Shown: piece after piece, positions 1 through 6,986 of the stretch
Layout of the letters: each line of letters starts with the position of its first letter
Numbering within the stretch: position 1 is the stretch's first letter
From: an uncultured Eubacteriales bacterium
GTDB lineage: Bacteria > Bacillota > Clostridia > Oscillospirales > Oscillospiraceae
Assembly: GCA_900549865.1 (NCBI GenBank)
Contig: URPU01000045.1
Coordinates: 1-18,417 of the forward strand
Length of the DNA stretch: 18,417 nucleotides
Reading direction: 5' to 3'
Notes under the pieces: model-generated
Told to the model about the DNA's origin: nothing
Seen by the model: only the letters and a program-made list of their open reading frames with translations
Database searches by the model: none
Translations under genes and position numbers: made by a program

Positions 1-23
1 AAAAAGTGGCTAAGCCACTTTTT
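1..23. repeat. Perfect hairpin, probably part of a dispersed hairpin repeat
   Basis: A 10-bp perfect stem (AAAAAGTGGC / GCCACTTTTT) with a 3-base loop starts at the window edge. It is followed by CGACAGTC. The same arrangement, CTTTTT then CGACAG, recurs in the hairpin at 13696-13735, where an outer GCCTGTC/GACAGGC stem closes the structure. This copy probably has an outer arm cut off by the window edge. It can act as a bidirectional terminator-like hairpin and would be read at the very end of the minus-strand operon. Confidence 0.6.
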
Positions 24-34
24 CGACAGTCTCC

Positions 35-67
35 CGAAAGCGCAGGGCCGCTCGCCCTGCGCTTTCG
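35..67 (-). terminator. Strong GC-rich hairpin ending the minus-strand operon
   Basis: A perfect 14-bp stem (CGAAAGCGCAGGGC at 35-48 with its complement at 54-67) has a 5-base loop and lies 28 bases past the stop codon of the last minus-strand gene. No T run follows directly in the minus direction. The stem is instead followed by the second hairpin at 1-23, which carries the T run. It is likely a transcription end or a 3'-end stabilising structure for the operon. Confidence 0.6.
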
Positions 68-95
68 CGTTATACCGTATGCCGTCTTGCGCCGT

Positions 96-293
96 TTATT
101 TGTGCTTCCCGGCGTACCAGAACATCCACGCCACGATGATCACGAGCGCCAGCACCACAACGATGCCCAGCACGGTGTTCAGCACGCCGCTGACATGCCC
201 CGCGAACAGCCGGACGACGAACACCACCGCCGCGATGAGCAGCGCCAGCACGATGACCCCGGCGACGAGCTTGGTAATGTTTTTCATGTTCAT
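96..293 (-). CDS. Small two-helix membrane protein, function unknown
   Basis: This is a 65-residue protein that I do not recognise. The start chosen is the ATG at 293, because AAGGA sits at a normal distance before it (GAAAGGAAAAGAT-ATG). The reading frame stays open further upstream, but that part overlaps rluD and has no ribosome binding site. The chain opens with MNMKNITKLV. Two hydrophobic stretches follow, at roughly residues 7-27 and 35-58, separated by a short polar turn (FAGHVSG). It ends in a basic tail (GKHK). It lies 16 bases after the rluD stop and is probably the last gene of the operon, followed by hairpins at 35-67 and 1-23. It could be a small inner-membrane protein of the DUF type. 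No function can be assigned. Confidence 0.6.
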   Translation of the reverse strand: MNMKNITKLVAGVIVLALLIAAVVFVVRLFAGHVSGVLNTVLGIVVVLALVIIVAWMFWYAGKHK

Positions 294-309
294 ATCTTTT
301 CCTTTCGTA

Positions 310-1233
310 TCAGCCTGTTTCCTGACCCAGCCGCGCCAGCACATCAGTGAAATACTGCGGCAGCGGGCACTCCAGCTCCACATGCGCAAGTGTGCGCGGG
401 TGAATGAATTTCAGCCGCCGCGCGTGCAGGCACTGCCCCTCCAGCCCCTTTTCGGGCGAGGGCGCGCCGTATGTATAGTCGCCCAGCAGCGGATGGCCGA
501 TGCTGGCCATGTGCACGCGTATCTGGTGCGTGCGCCCCGTGCGCAGCGCGCACTCCACATGGGTATAGCCGTTGTAGCGCGCGATAACGCGCCAGTCCGT
601 GACGGCGGGGCGCGAATTCCTCTCCGTGACGGCCATGCGCTTGCGGTCCGCCGGGTGGCGGCCGATGGGGCGGTCTATCGTGCCCGCGTCCTCGCGCAGA
701 CGGCCGCGCACGACGGCCTCATACCGGCGGGAGAGGCTTCTGTCGGCAAGCTGCGCCGACAGTGCCTGATGTGCAAAGTCGTTCTTCGCCGCGATGAGCA
801 GGCCCGAGGTGTCCTTGTCTATGCGGTGGACTATGCCGGGGCGGCGCTCGCCCCCGATGCCGGAGAGCGAATCCCCGCAGTGGAACAGCAGCGCGTTTAC
901 AAGCGTGCCGTCGGGATGTCCGGGCGCGGGGTGCACGACCATGCCGCGCGGCTTGTTCACGACGATGAGGTCGTCGTCCTCATAGACTATGTCCAGCGGG
1001 ATATCCTGCGCCGTCAGCGGCGCTTCCTCCGCTGCGGGCATACACACCTCATACTCCTCCCCCGCCGCGGCGCGCCGGTTCTTTTTAAGCGCCTGCCCCG
1101 CGCAGGTGACGAGCCCCGCGTCGATAAGGCGCTGCGCCGCACTGCGGGAAAGCCCCTCTATACTGCGCGCAAGGAGAGCGTCGAGTCTTTCGCCGCTCTC
1201 CTGTGCAGAGATAATGATAATATTTTCTTCCAT
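310..1233 (-). CDS. rluD: RluD-family 23S rRNA pseudouridine synthase
   Basis: This 307-residue enzyme of the RluA/RluD family isomerises uridine to pseudouridine, in this family usually in helix 69 of 23S rRNA. Residues about 13-75 form an S4-like RNA-binding domain. The catalytic domain carries HRIDKDTSG at residues 136-144, with the catalytic Asp at 139, and a later RTGRTHQIRVH motif. Length is normal for the family. The ATG overlaps the lspA stop by one base (TAATG), so translation is probably coupled to lspA; no strong independent ribosome binding site is seen. The order lspA then rluD is very common in Firmicutes. Which uridines it modifies cannot be told from sequence alone, and RluA/RluC/RluD paralogues look alike, so the symbol is a family-level choice. 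Confidence 0.88.
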   Translation of the reverse strand: MEENIIIISAQESGERLDALLARSIEGLSRSAAQRLIDAGLVTCAGQALKKNRRAAAGEEYEVCMPAAEEAPLTAQDIPLDIVYEDDDLIVVNKPRGMVVHPAPGHPDGTLVNALLFHCGDSLSGIGGERRPGIVHRIDKDTSGLLIAAKNDFAHQALSAQLADRSLSRRYEAVVRGRLREDAGTIDRPIGRHPADRKRMAVTERNSRPAVTDWRVIARYNGYTHVECALRTGRTHQIRVHMASIGHPLLGDYTYGAPSPEKGLEGQCLHARRLKFIHPRTLAHVELECPLPQYFTDVLARLGQETG

Positions 1234-2570
1234 TACTTGAACTCGTTGAGGATGTCGTCAAGAGAGAAGTCCGCGTCGCTCGACGGCTTTGCGGCCGGAG
1301 TCTGCGGCTTTGCCGCGGGGGCTGCCGGACGTGCGGCGGATGCAGAGGATGGTGCGGGCTTCGCCGCCGGGGCTGCCGGACGCGCGGCGGATGCAGAGGA
1401 TGCTGCGGGCTTCGCCGCCGGGGCCGCCGGACGCGCGGCGGATGCAGAGGATGCCGCGGGCTTCGCCGCCGGGGCCGCTGCGGGCGCCGCGGCGGGGATA
1501 TCCTCCCGCGTGCTCTCGGTTATGATGGGCGCCTTTTTACGCGGCTGCTCCTGCGTCGTTTCGCTCTGCGCAACGCCCATGGCCTTGGCCGTGTAGCTGC
1601 TGTTCTGGCGCGACTCGACGCGCGCGTTCGCGCGCTCCCACTCGGCGAAGGGATCCGACGGGTCGAAGGCCGGGGTCTGCGGCTTCGCCGCGGCGGCCTT
1701 GCGCGCGCCCTGCTTCACTTCGGGATGCGCGGCCTTGTACTGCTCGTAATCCTCTTCATACAGCGTCTTTTTCGGCTTCGTGCCGCGTGCGGCGCTCTGC
1801 TGCTTCGTCTGGCCGAAGCCCTCAAGCGGCTTCTGCGCGCGCGAGGCCTTTGCGCCCTCTGCCGGGCGCTTTGCGGGCGCGGACTCCTCCGCGCGGGCGC
1901 GCTTGAAGCCGAAGCGCGGCGAATCAACGTCGTCGTCATCGTCCTCGGCGTATTTGCGCGATCTGCCGTCCGTGCCGCGCTCCCGTGCGGCCTTTATGGC
2001 CTTGGCGCTGCGCTCGGCCTTCTGGGCCTCGCGCGCCTTTTTGAAGCTGCCGCTGACGGGCGCTTGGTCGGCGTCCTCATCGTCGTCCTCGTCGAACTCG
2101 TCGGGCTCATCCGTTTTCTTGCCCTCGCCGCCGAAGATTATATAGATGATGAACAGCAGGCTGAACACCGTGATGAAGATATCCGCCACATTGAACACGG
2201 CGAAGTCGAACAGATCCACCTTGAACATATCCACCACGTAGCCGTACAGCACGCGGTCAAGGCAGTTGGAAAGTCCGCCCGCCGTCACGAGCACGAGGCA
2301 CCAGCGGCCGAAGCTGCCGTTGATGAAATTCGTGACAAGCGCGATTACCACGGCGATCGTGAACACAGCAGTGAGGATGATGAAATATATCCTCGCCCCG
2401 CCGCCCGCCAGAAAGCTGAAGGCGGCGCCATCGTTATGCAGCCGGACAAGACTGAGAACGCCGGGTATCAAAGGCTCGGTTATCACGTCCACCATAAGGT
2501 TCTGCGTGACCCAGAACTTCACCCCCTGGTCAAGGATTATGACCAGAATACCGACTATAGCATACAGCAT
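1233..2570 (-). CDS. lspA: Lipoprotein signal peptidase II with long low-complexity C-terminal tail
   Basis: Residues 1-150 are a complete LspA, the aspartyl membrane protease that cleaves signal peptides from diacylated prolipoproteins. It has four hydrophobic segments, a conserved Asp14, the RLHNDGAAFS motif at 43-52, and two catalytic aspartates: Asp105 in SNCLDR and Asp130 in FNVAD. The ATG at 2570 has AGGAG six bases upstream. Normal LspA ends near residue 150-170. This one continues for about 290 residues: an acidic run (about 154-168), a Lys/Arg/Ala-rich stretch, a second acidic patch (209-215), an Ala/Pro/Lys/Ser repeat region (359-430) made of 17-residue repeats, and a final amphipathic acidic end, FSLDDILNEFK. 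The tail should be cytoplasmic because the last helix ends inside in this family. The frame is intact, with no sign of a fused second enzyme. The tail's role is unknown. Confidence 0.92.
   Translation of the reverse strand: MLYAIVGILVIILDQGVKFWVTQNLMVDVITEPLIPGVLSLVRLHNDGAAFSFLAGGGARIYFIILTAVFTIAVVIALVTNFINGSFGRWCLVLVTAGGLSNCLDRVLYGYVVDMFKVDLFDFAVFNVADIFITVFSLLFIIYIIFGGEGKKTDEPDEFDEDDDEDADQAPVSGSFKKAREAQKAERSAKAIKAARERGTDGRSRKYAEDDDDDVDSPRFGFKRARAEESAPAKRPAEGAKASRAQKPLEGFGQTKQQSAARGTKPKKTLYEEDYEQYKAAHPEVKQGARKAAAAKPQTPAFDPSDPFAEWERANARVESRQNSSYTAKAMGVAQSETTQEQPRKKAPIITESTREDIPAAAPAAAPAAKPAASSASAARPAAPAAKPAASSASAARPAAPAAKPAPSSASAARPAAPAAKPQTPAAKPSSDADFSLDDILNEFK
1312..1464 (-). repeat. Three tandem 51-bp repeats inside lspA
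   Basis: Three head-to-tail 51-bp units lie at 1312-1362, 1363-1413 and 1414-1464, and a fourth partial unit follows. They differ by only a few bases. Each encodes 17 residues of the form PAAPAAKPAASSASAAR. Because the unit is a multiple of three, copy-number changes keep the lspA frame. Confidence 0.9.
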
Positions 2571-2628
2571 ATCTTTCTCCTATCTGCCATCGCTTAGATG
2601 GCGCGCGAATTTTGTTGCACCGGACGCC

Positions 2629-5430
2629 TTACAGCGCGGCCACGACGGCGGCGCAGCGCGGGCACAGCCCCGTCTCGGGGTCTGCCTGCTCGGAATGCAT
2701 CCAGCAGCGCGGGCACTTCACGCCCGGCGCCTCCGTGACGGAGATCTTCAGTCCCGGATTGTTGACGCCCTCGCCTATGACAGCGCCCTCGGCCGTCTCG
2801 TCCTCGTCGGAGATAAGGCACTTGGACACGATGAAAAGCTCGGCGAGATTCATGGTCTCGACAGCCTCGACGGCCTTGCGCGAGGCGTCATCCACAGCGT
2901 GCAGCGTGACGGCGGCCTCCAGCGGCTTGCCGATGCGCTTGTCCGCGCGGGCGGACTCCAGCACACCGTTGACGTCACTGCGCAGGGAGATGAGCGCATC
3001 CCACTTTGCAAGCGTCTGCGCGTCGAGCGCGTATTCCGCGAAGGGCTTGTTCATGATGTTCAGCACGACGTTGCGCGCGTCGTCGCTTCTTCTGTGCGGC
3101 ATTGCCAGCCATATCTCGTCGCAGGTGAAGGCGAGAATGGGGGCGAACATCTTCGTCATGCTGTCAAGGATCATCCACAGCGCCGTCTGCGCGCTGCGGC
3201 GCTTGAGGCTGTCCTTCGCCTCGCAGTAGAGCCTGTCCTTGATAATGTCGAGATAGAAGCTGGAAAGCTCCACCACGCAGAAGTCGTTTATCGCGTGGGA
3301 AACTATATGGAACTCGTAGTTGTTGTAGGCCTCATCGACCTTGGCGATAAGCTCGTTGAGCTTGGTGATGGCCCAGCGGTCAAGCTCCAGCATATCCTGC
3401 GGCGCGACGAGGTCGTCCGGGTCGAAGCCGTCGAGGTTGCCGAGGCAGTAGCGCGCGGTGTTGCGGAACTTGAGGTAGTTCTGGCTGAGGTGCTTGAAGA
3501 TATCCTTCGAGCAGCGCACGTCCACATGATAGTCGGCAGAGCCGGCCCACAGACGCACGATGTCCGCGCCGAACTCCTTTATCATATCGGCGGGATCGAC
3601 GCCGTTGCCGAGGGATTTGTGCATCGCGCGGCCCTCGCCGTCAACAGTCCAGCCGTGGGTGAGGCATTCCTTATACGGCGCGCCCTTGCCCAGCGCGCCC
3701 ACAGCCACCAGCAGAGACGACTGGAACCAGCCGCGGTACTGGTCGCCGCCCTCCATATACATGTCGGCCGGCCAGAAGCCCTGATCGCGCTGCATCGCCG
3801 CGTAGTGGGTGGAGCCGGAGTCGAACCAGCCGTCCAGCGTGTCGGTCTCCTTGGTGAAGTGCGTGCCGCCGCAGTGCGGGCAGACGAAGCCTTCGGGCAG
3901 AAGCTGCGCCGCGTCGTCCTCAAACCACGCGTTGCTGCCGCGCTTTTCAAAGATGGCGGCGACGGATTCTATGGTCTCGTCGGTGCAGACGGGCTTATGG
4001 CAGTCGCCGCAGTAGAACACGGGGATGGGCAGACCCCAGCGGCGCTGGCGGGAAATGCACCAGTCGGCGCGCTCGCGGATCATGGCGGCCATGCGGTCCT
4101 TGCCCCACGCGGGAAGCCAGCGCACGTTTTCGCATGCGGCGATTGCCTCATCCTTGAAGGAATCGACGGAGCAGAACCACTGCGGCGTGGCGCGGAAGAT
4201 TATCGGGCTCTTGCAGCGCCAGCAGTGCGGATAGGAGTGGACTATCTCCTCGGAAGCGAAGAGCATCCCGCTCTCCTTCATGTCGTTGAGAATGACGGGG
4301 TTGCTCTCCTCCGTCTTCATCCCGGCGTACTTACCGGCATAGTCGGTGTGGCGGCCCTGATCGTCCACGGGCACGACCATCTCGATGCCGTAGCGCATAC
4401 AGGTCTGATAGTCGTCCGCGCCGAAGCCGGGGGCGGTGTGCACGCAGCCCGTGCCGGAGTCCATCGTGACATAGTCGGCCAGCAGCAGGCGCGAGGGCTT
4501 GTCAAGGAAGGGGTGCTGCGCCAGCATGTTTTCAAAGAAGCGGCCGGGGTGGGTCTCGATGATCTCATAGCTGTCGAAGCCGCCGATCTTCATGACCTTC
4601 TCGGTCAGCGCCTCGGCCATGATGTATATCTCGCCGTTGGGGGCCTTGACAAGGGCGTAGGCCTCGTCCGGGTGCAGGGCGATGGCGAGGTTGCCGGGCA
4701 GCGTCCATATGGTCGTCGTCCAGATGACGAAGTAAAGCCTGCTGTGGTCGATATGGGAAAGCTTGCCCATGTCGTCCTTCATGGGGAACTTGACGTACAC
4801 GGTGGTGCAGGGGTCGTCCTGATACTCGATCTCCGCCTCGGCCAGCGCCGTCTCGTCCTTGGCGCACCAGTAAACGGGCTTGAGGCCCTTATAGATGTGG
4901 CCGTTTTTGTACATTCTTCCGAAGATGCGGATCTCGTCGGCCTCGAAGCCGCGGTTCATGGTCTTGTAGGGGTGCTCCCAGTCGGCAATGACGCCCAGAC
5001 GCTTGAACCCGTCCATCTGGCGGTGGATATACTTCTCCGCATACGCCTCGCAGGCGGAACGGAAGTCCGCCACGCTCATGGCCTTGTGGTTGAGCTTCTG
5101 CTCCTTTATAATGGCGCTTTCGATGGGCATTCCGTGGTTATCCCAGCCGGGGATGTACGGCGTGTAGTAGCCGCGCATCGCGTAGGAGCGCGTGATGAAG
5201 TCCTTTATGGACTTGTTGAGCGCGTGCCCCATGTGTATATCGCCGTTGGAGAAGGGAGGGCCGTCATGCAGGTTGAAGCGGGGATGACCCTCGTTCTTTT
5301 TCAGCATCTCGTTGTAGATGTCCAGCTCTTCCCAGTGCTTTAGCATCTCCGGCTCACGCTTGGGGAGGCCGGCGCGCATGGGAAAATCGGTTTTTGGGAG
5401 ATTGAGAGTAGAATTGAAATCCTGTGCCAT
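2629..5430 (-). CDS. ileS: Isoleucyl-tRNA synthetase
   Basis: This 933-residue class I aminoacyl-tRNA synthetase attaches isoleucine to tRNA-Ile in the cytoplasm. The Rossmann-fold signature is HMGH at 66-69 within DGPPFSNGDIHMGH. The second signature, usually KMSKS, reads AMHKS at about 602-606, in GRAMHKSLGN. The editing domain is inserted between them. The C-terminus carries a four-cysteine zinc-binding element (Cys906, 909, 923, 926; CPRCW and CPRC), typical of the bacterial zinc-containing IleS type. Length is normal. The ATG at 5430 has CAGGAG about ten bases upstream. A 124-base gap with two GC-rich hairpins separates it from divIVA; no full T-box leader fits there. The divIVA-ileS-lspA-rluD order is common in Firmicutes. 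Confidence 0.97.
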   Translation of the reverse strand: MAQDFNSTLNLPKTDFPMRAGLPKREPEMLKHWEELDIYNEMLKKNEGHPRFNLHDGPPFSNGDIHMGHALNKSIKDFITRSYAMRGYYTPYIPGWDNHGMPIESAIIKEQKLNHKAMSVADFRSACEAYAEKYIHRQMDGFKRLGVIADWEHPYKTMNRGFEADEIRIFGRMYKNGHIYKGLKPVYWCAKDETALAEAEIEYQDDPCTTVYVKFPMKDDMGKLSHIDHSRLYFVIWTTTIWTLPGNLAIALHPDEAYALVKAPNGEIYIMAEALTEKVMKIGGFDSYEIIETHPGRFFENMLAQHPFLDKPSRLLLADYVTMDSGTGCVHTAPGFGADDYQTCMRYGIEMVVPVDDQGRHTDYAGKYAGMKTEESNPVILNDMKESGMLFASEEIVHSYPHCWRCKSPIIFRATPQWFCSVDSFKDEAIAACENVRWLPAWGKDRMAAMIRERADWCISRQRRWGLPIPVFYCGDCHKPVCTDETIESVAAIFEKRGSNAWFEDDAAQLLPEGFVCPHCGGTHFTKETDTLDGWFDSGSTHYAAMQRDQGFWPADMYMEGGDQYRGWFQSSLLVAVGALGKGAPYKECLTHGWTVDGEGRAMHKSLGNGVDPADMIKEFGADIVRLWAGSADYHVDVRCSKDIFKHLSQNYLKFRNTARYCLGNLDGFDPDDLVAPQDMLELDRWAITKLNELIAKVDEAYNNYEFHIVSHAINDFCVVELSSFYLDIIKDRLYCEAKDSLKRRSAQTALWMILDSMTKMFAPILAFTCDEIWLAMPHRRSDDARNVVLNIMNKPFAEYALDAQTLAKWDALISLRSDVNGVLESARADKRIGKPLEAAVTLHAVDDASRKAVEAVETMNLAELFIVSKCLISDEDETAEGAVIGEGVNNPGLKISVTEAPGVKCPRCWMHSEQADPETGLCPRCAAVVAAL

Positions 5431-5479
5431 GTGTTTTTAACTCCTGTATATCTCTATTTGTTTGTTGCCGGCGCGGTAT

Positions 5480-5540
5480 CGCGCACACGTGGTACGCGCG
5501 CGCGGCTGTTAACGGGGCGTGCGTCAAGCGCCCGCCCCGT
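5480..5540 (-). promoter_or_regulatory. Two GC-rich hairpins in the divIVA-ileS gap
   Basis: Read on the minus strand, the first hairpin (5512-5540) has an 8-bp stem (ACGGGGCG), one G-A mismatch, three more pairs and a 5-base loop. It starts 14 bases after the divIVA stop. The second (5480-5502) has seven pairs, one of them G-U. Neither is followed by a T run, so they are poor intrinsic terminators. They could be processing or stability elements, or an attenuating leader for ileS. Confidence 0.4.
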
Positions 5541-5554
5541 GTGAAAGGTAAAGC

Positions 5555-6193
5555 TCAAAGGGTGAAGGTCTGGGTGCTGTCGAAATTCTTCTTCGGCTTG
5601 GCCGTGGGCTTCATCGCCGAGGAGAGATCCATTTTCACCGGCGGCTCGGGTCTGAGCTTGGAGACGGACTCCTCAATGCTGCGCACGGCGCTGTCCACGT
5701 CGGCGCTTTCCGAAGCGGGCGCGGCGGCCGGCTGGGCCGCGGTCATGCCGCTGCTTATCGCGTCAAGGTTCCTCAGCTGCGTATTGCACAGGGCGCGCGC
5801 CGCCTCGAAGAACTTCTCCGTCGCGGCCTTCGCGTCGGCAAGGCGCTTCTCCTGCTTCTCGGTCTCGGCCTCTATGCCGCCCACGCGCGCCTTTACCTGC
5901 TGCTCGGCCTCTTCTATCATGGCCGCGGAGCGCGTGCGCGCGTCGTTTTCTATCTGCACCGCCAGCTTCTGGGCGGAGAGCACGGCCATATTGAGGGCTT
6001 CCTCATTGGCGCGGTATTCCTCTATCTTGTCCACAAGGACCTTCATCTTGCTTTTCAGAACGGCGTTTTCCTTCTGGTACGCGGTCACGTCGTCGGCAAG
6101 CTCCTCCAGAAAATCGTCCACAGACGCCATGTCATAGCCGCCTATTCGGGACTTCTCAAAGGTCTTTTCACGAATATCCTGAGCAGTAATCAT
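5555..6193 (-). CDS. divIVA: DivIVA-domain coiled-coil protein
   Basis: This 212-residue protein resembles the DivIVA family of pole- and septum-binding proteins. The N-terminal part has the DivIVA signature around F12 and GGYDMASVDDFLEEL (18-32), which in the family binds curved membrane. A long charged coiled coil follows (about 35-140), then an Ala/Pro-rich linker and a short tail ending in TFTL. The start chosen is the ATG at 6193, because AAAGGTGG lies eight bases before it. An in-frame GTG at 6205 overlaps that ribosome binding site and is rejected. It sits between sepF and ileS, its classical place in Gram-positive division clusters, although yggT and ylmH, often found here, are absent. 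Whether it acts in division, sporulation or polar growth cannot be told. Confidence 0.87.
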   Translation of the reverse strand: MITAQDIREKTFEKSRIGGYDMASVDDFLEELADDVTAYQKENAVLKSKMKVLVDKIEEYRANEEALNMAVLSAQKLAVQIENDARTRSAAMIEEAEQQVKARVGGIEAETEKQEKRLADAKAATEKFFEAARALCNTQLRNLDAISSGMTAAQPAAAPASESADVDSAVRSIEESVSKLRPEPPVKMDLSSAMKPTAKPKKNFDSTQTFTL

Positions 6194-6239
6194 ATATATT
6201 TCCACCTTTCGTAAAACTTGGCTTATTTATATGAGGGCG

Positions 6240-6253
6240 CGCGGCGCGCCGCG
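6240..6253. repeat. 14-bp perfect GC palindrome between sepF and divIVA
   Basis: CGCGGCGCGCCGCG is its own reverse complement. It lies in the 67-base gap just past the sepF stop codon. As RNA it can form a five-pair hairpin. There is no T run. It may be a 3'-end or processing structure, or simply a product of GC-rich composition. Confidence 0.4.
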
Positions 6254-6260
6254 GGCCTTC

Positions 6261-6902
6261 TCAAAGGTACTGTCCGTCGCTTTCGGGCTGTTCGCCCTGC
6301 GCGCCGAGGATATCGACGTTCTGCGGCGTGACGAAATACGTCTTTGCGGACACGGGAGTAATTTTCCCCTGAAGGGCGTAGGCTATGCCCGAAATGAAGT
6401 CGAGAAGCCGCCTCGCCGTCTCCGACGGCAGCCCCTCCAGCGTCATCACGACGCTGCGGTTTGCGCGGATGTGATTGACTATCTCCCCGGCCTCGTCAAA
6501 GGTCTTGGGTGAGAAGAGGATGACCTGCGCCTCTCTCCCGCCGAAGTTCACGCGCCCCTCGCGCTTCGGCTGCTTGGGCTTGCCGAGGTTGCCGAAAAGG
6601 CTTCCGTCGGGATTCTGCGCGGCCTGCGGCTGCGGCTGTGCCTGCTGCTTTATGATGCCGCCGAGACCGGCTGGCTTCGCCTGCGCGGCCTTCGGGTTCT
6701 TGGCCGCCGGACGGCGCTGCGGCTGCGCCTCTGAATAGCCGCCATCACCGCCGCCGAAGGAGCTTTCAAACAGCGCCTGCTCCCGGCTGACGGACTGGGG
6801 CTGCTGCTGTGCCTGGGGCTGCGGCTTATACTGCACGTCCGCCCCCTCGAAAAAGTCGTCCTCGTCGTCGTAGGGTTGTGTCAGTTTTCTAAGTTCATCC
6901 AT
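6261..6902 (-). CDS. sepF: Cell division protein SepF
   Basis: This 213-residue SepF homologue is a peripheral membrane protein that helps anchor and bundle FtsZ at the septum. The N-terminus (MDELRKLTQPYDDEDDFF) fits the family's membrane-binding helix followed by an acidic stretch. The middle is a long Gln/Pro/Ala-rich linker (about residues 25-115). The conserved C-terminal SepF domain covers about 118-205, with the core REAQVILFSPKTFDEA and later RRLLDFISGIAYAL. It is longer than Bacillus SepF (about 150) because of the linker. The start at 6902 lies 11 bases after GGAGG. A second ATG at 6911 is only two bases from that site, so the later start is preferred but not certain. It neighbours yggS and divIVA, as in most Firmicutes. 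Confidence 0.88.
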   Translation of the reverse strand: MDELRKLTQPYDDEDDFFEGADVQYKPQPQAQQQPQSVSREQALFESSFGGGDGGYSEAQPQRRPAAKNPKAAQAKPAGLGGIIKQQAQPQPQAAQNPDGSLFGNLGKPKQPKREGRVNFGGREAQVILFSPKTFDEAGEIVNHIRANRSVVMTLEGLPSETARRLLDFISGIAYALQGKITPVSAKTYFVTPQNVDILGAQGEQPESDGQYL

Positions 6903-6986
6903 GAAACCCATGGCATTGCCTCCGTAGTATGATACTGCCGCCCGGTGAAAGGAGCCGGGGCGGCCGCGCACAGTGCGCGCGGGCCG

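Noticed and set aside
2266..5343. Very long open frame on the plus strand opposite ileS and lspA
   Set aside because: It lies antisense to a clear IleS with all family motifs. Its translation is low in complexity and has no recognisable domain. Strong GC bias at codon third positions keeps antisense frames open.
5470..5480. T-box core-like ATACCGCG before ileS
   Set aside because: Only part of the conserved core matches. There is no stem I, specifier codon or terminator, and the 124-base gap is too short for the usual leader.
6903..6986. Promoter for sepF in the yggS-sepF gap
   Set aside because: TATCAT resembles a -10 box but there is no -35 match at the right distance in the GC-rich sequence before it.
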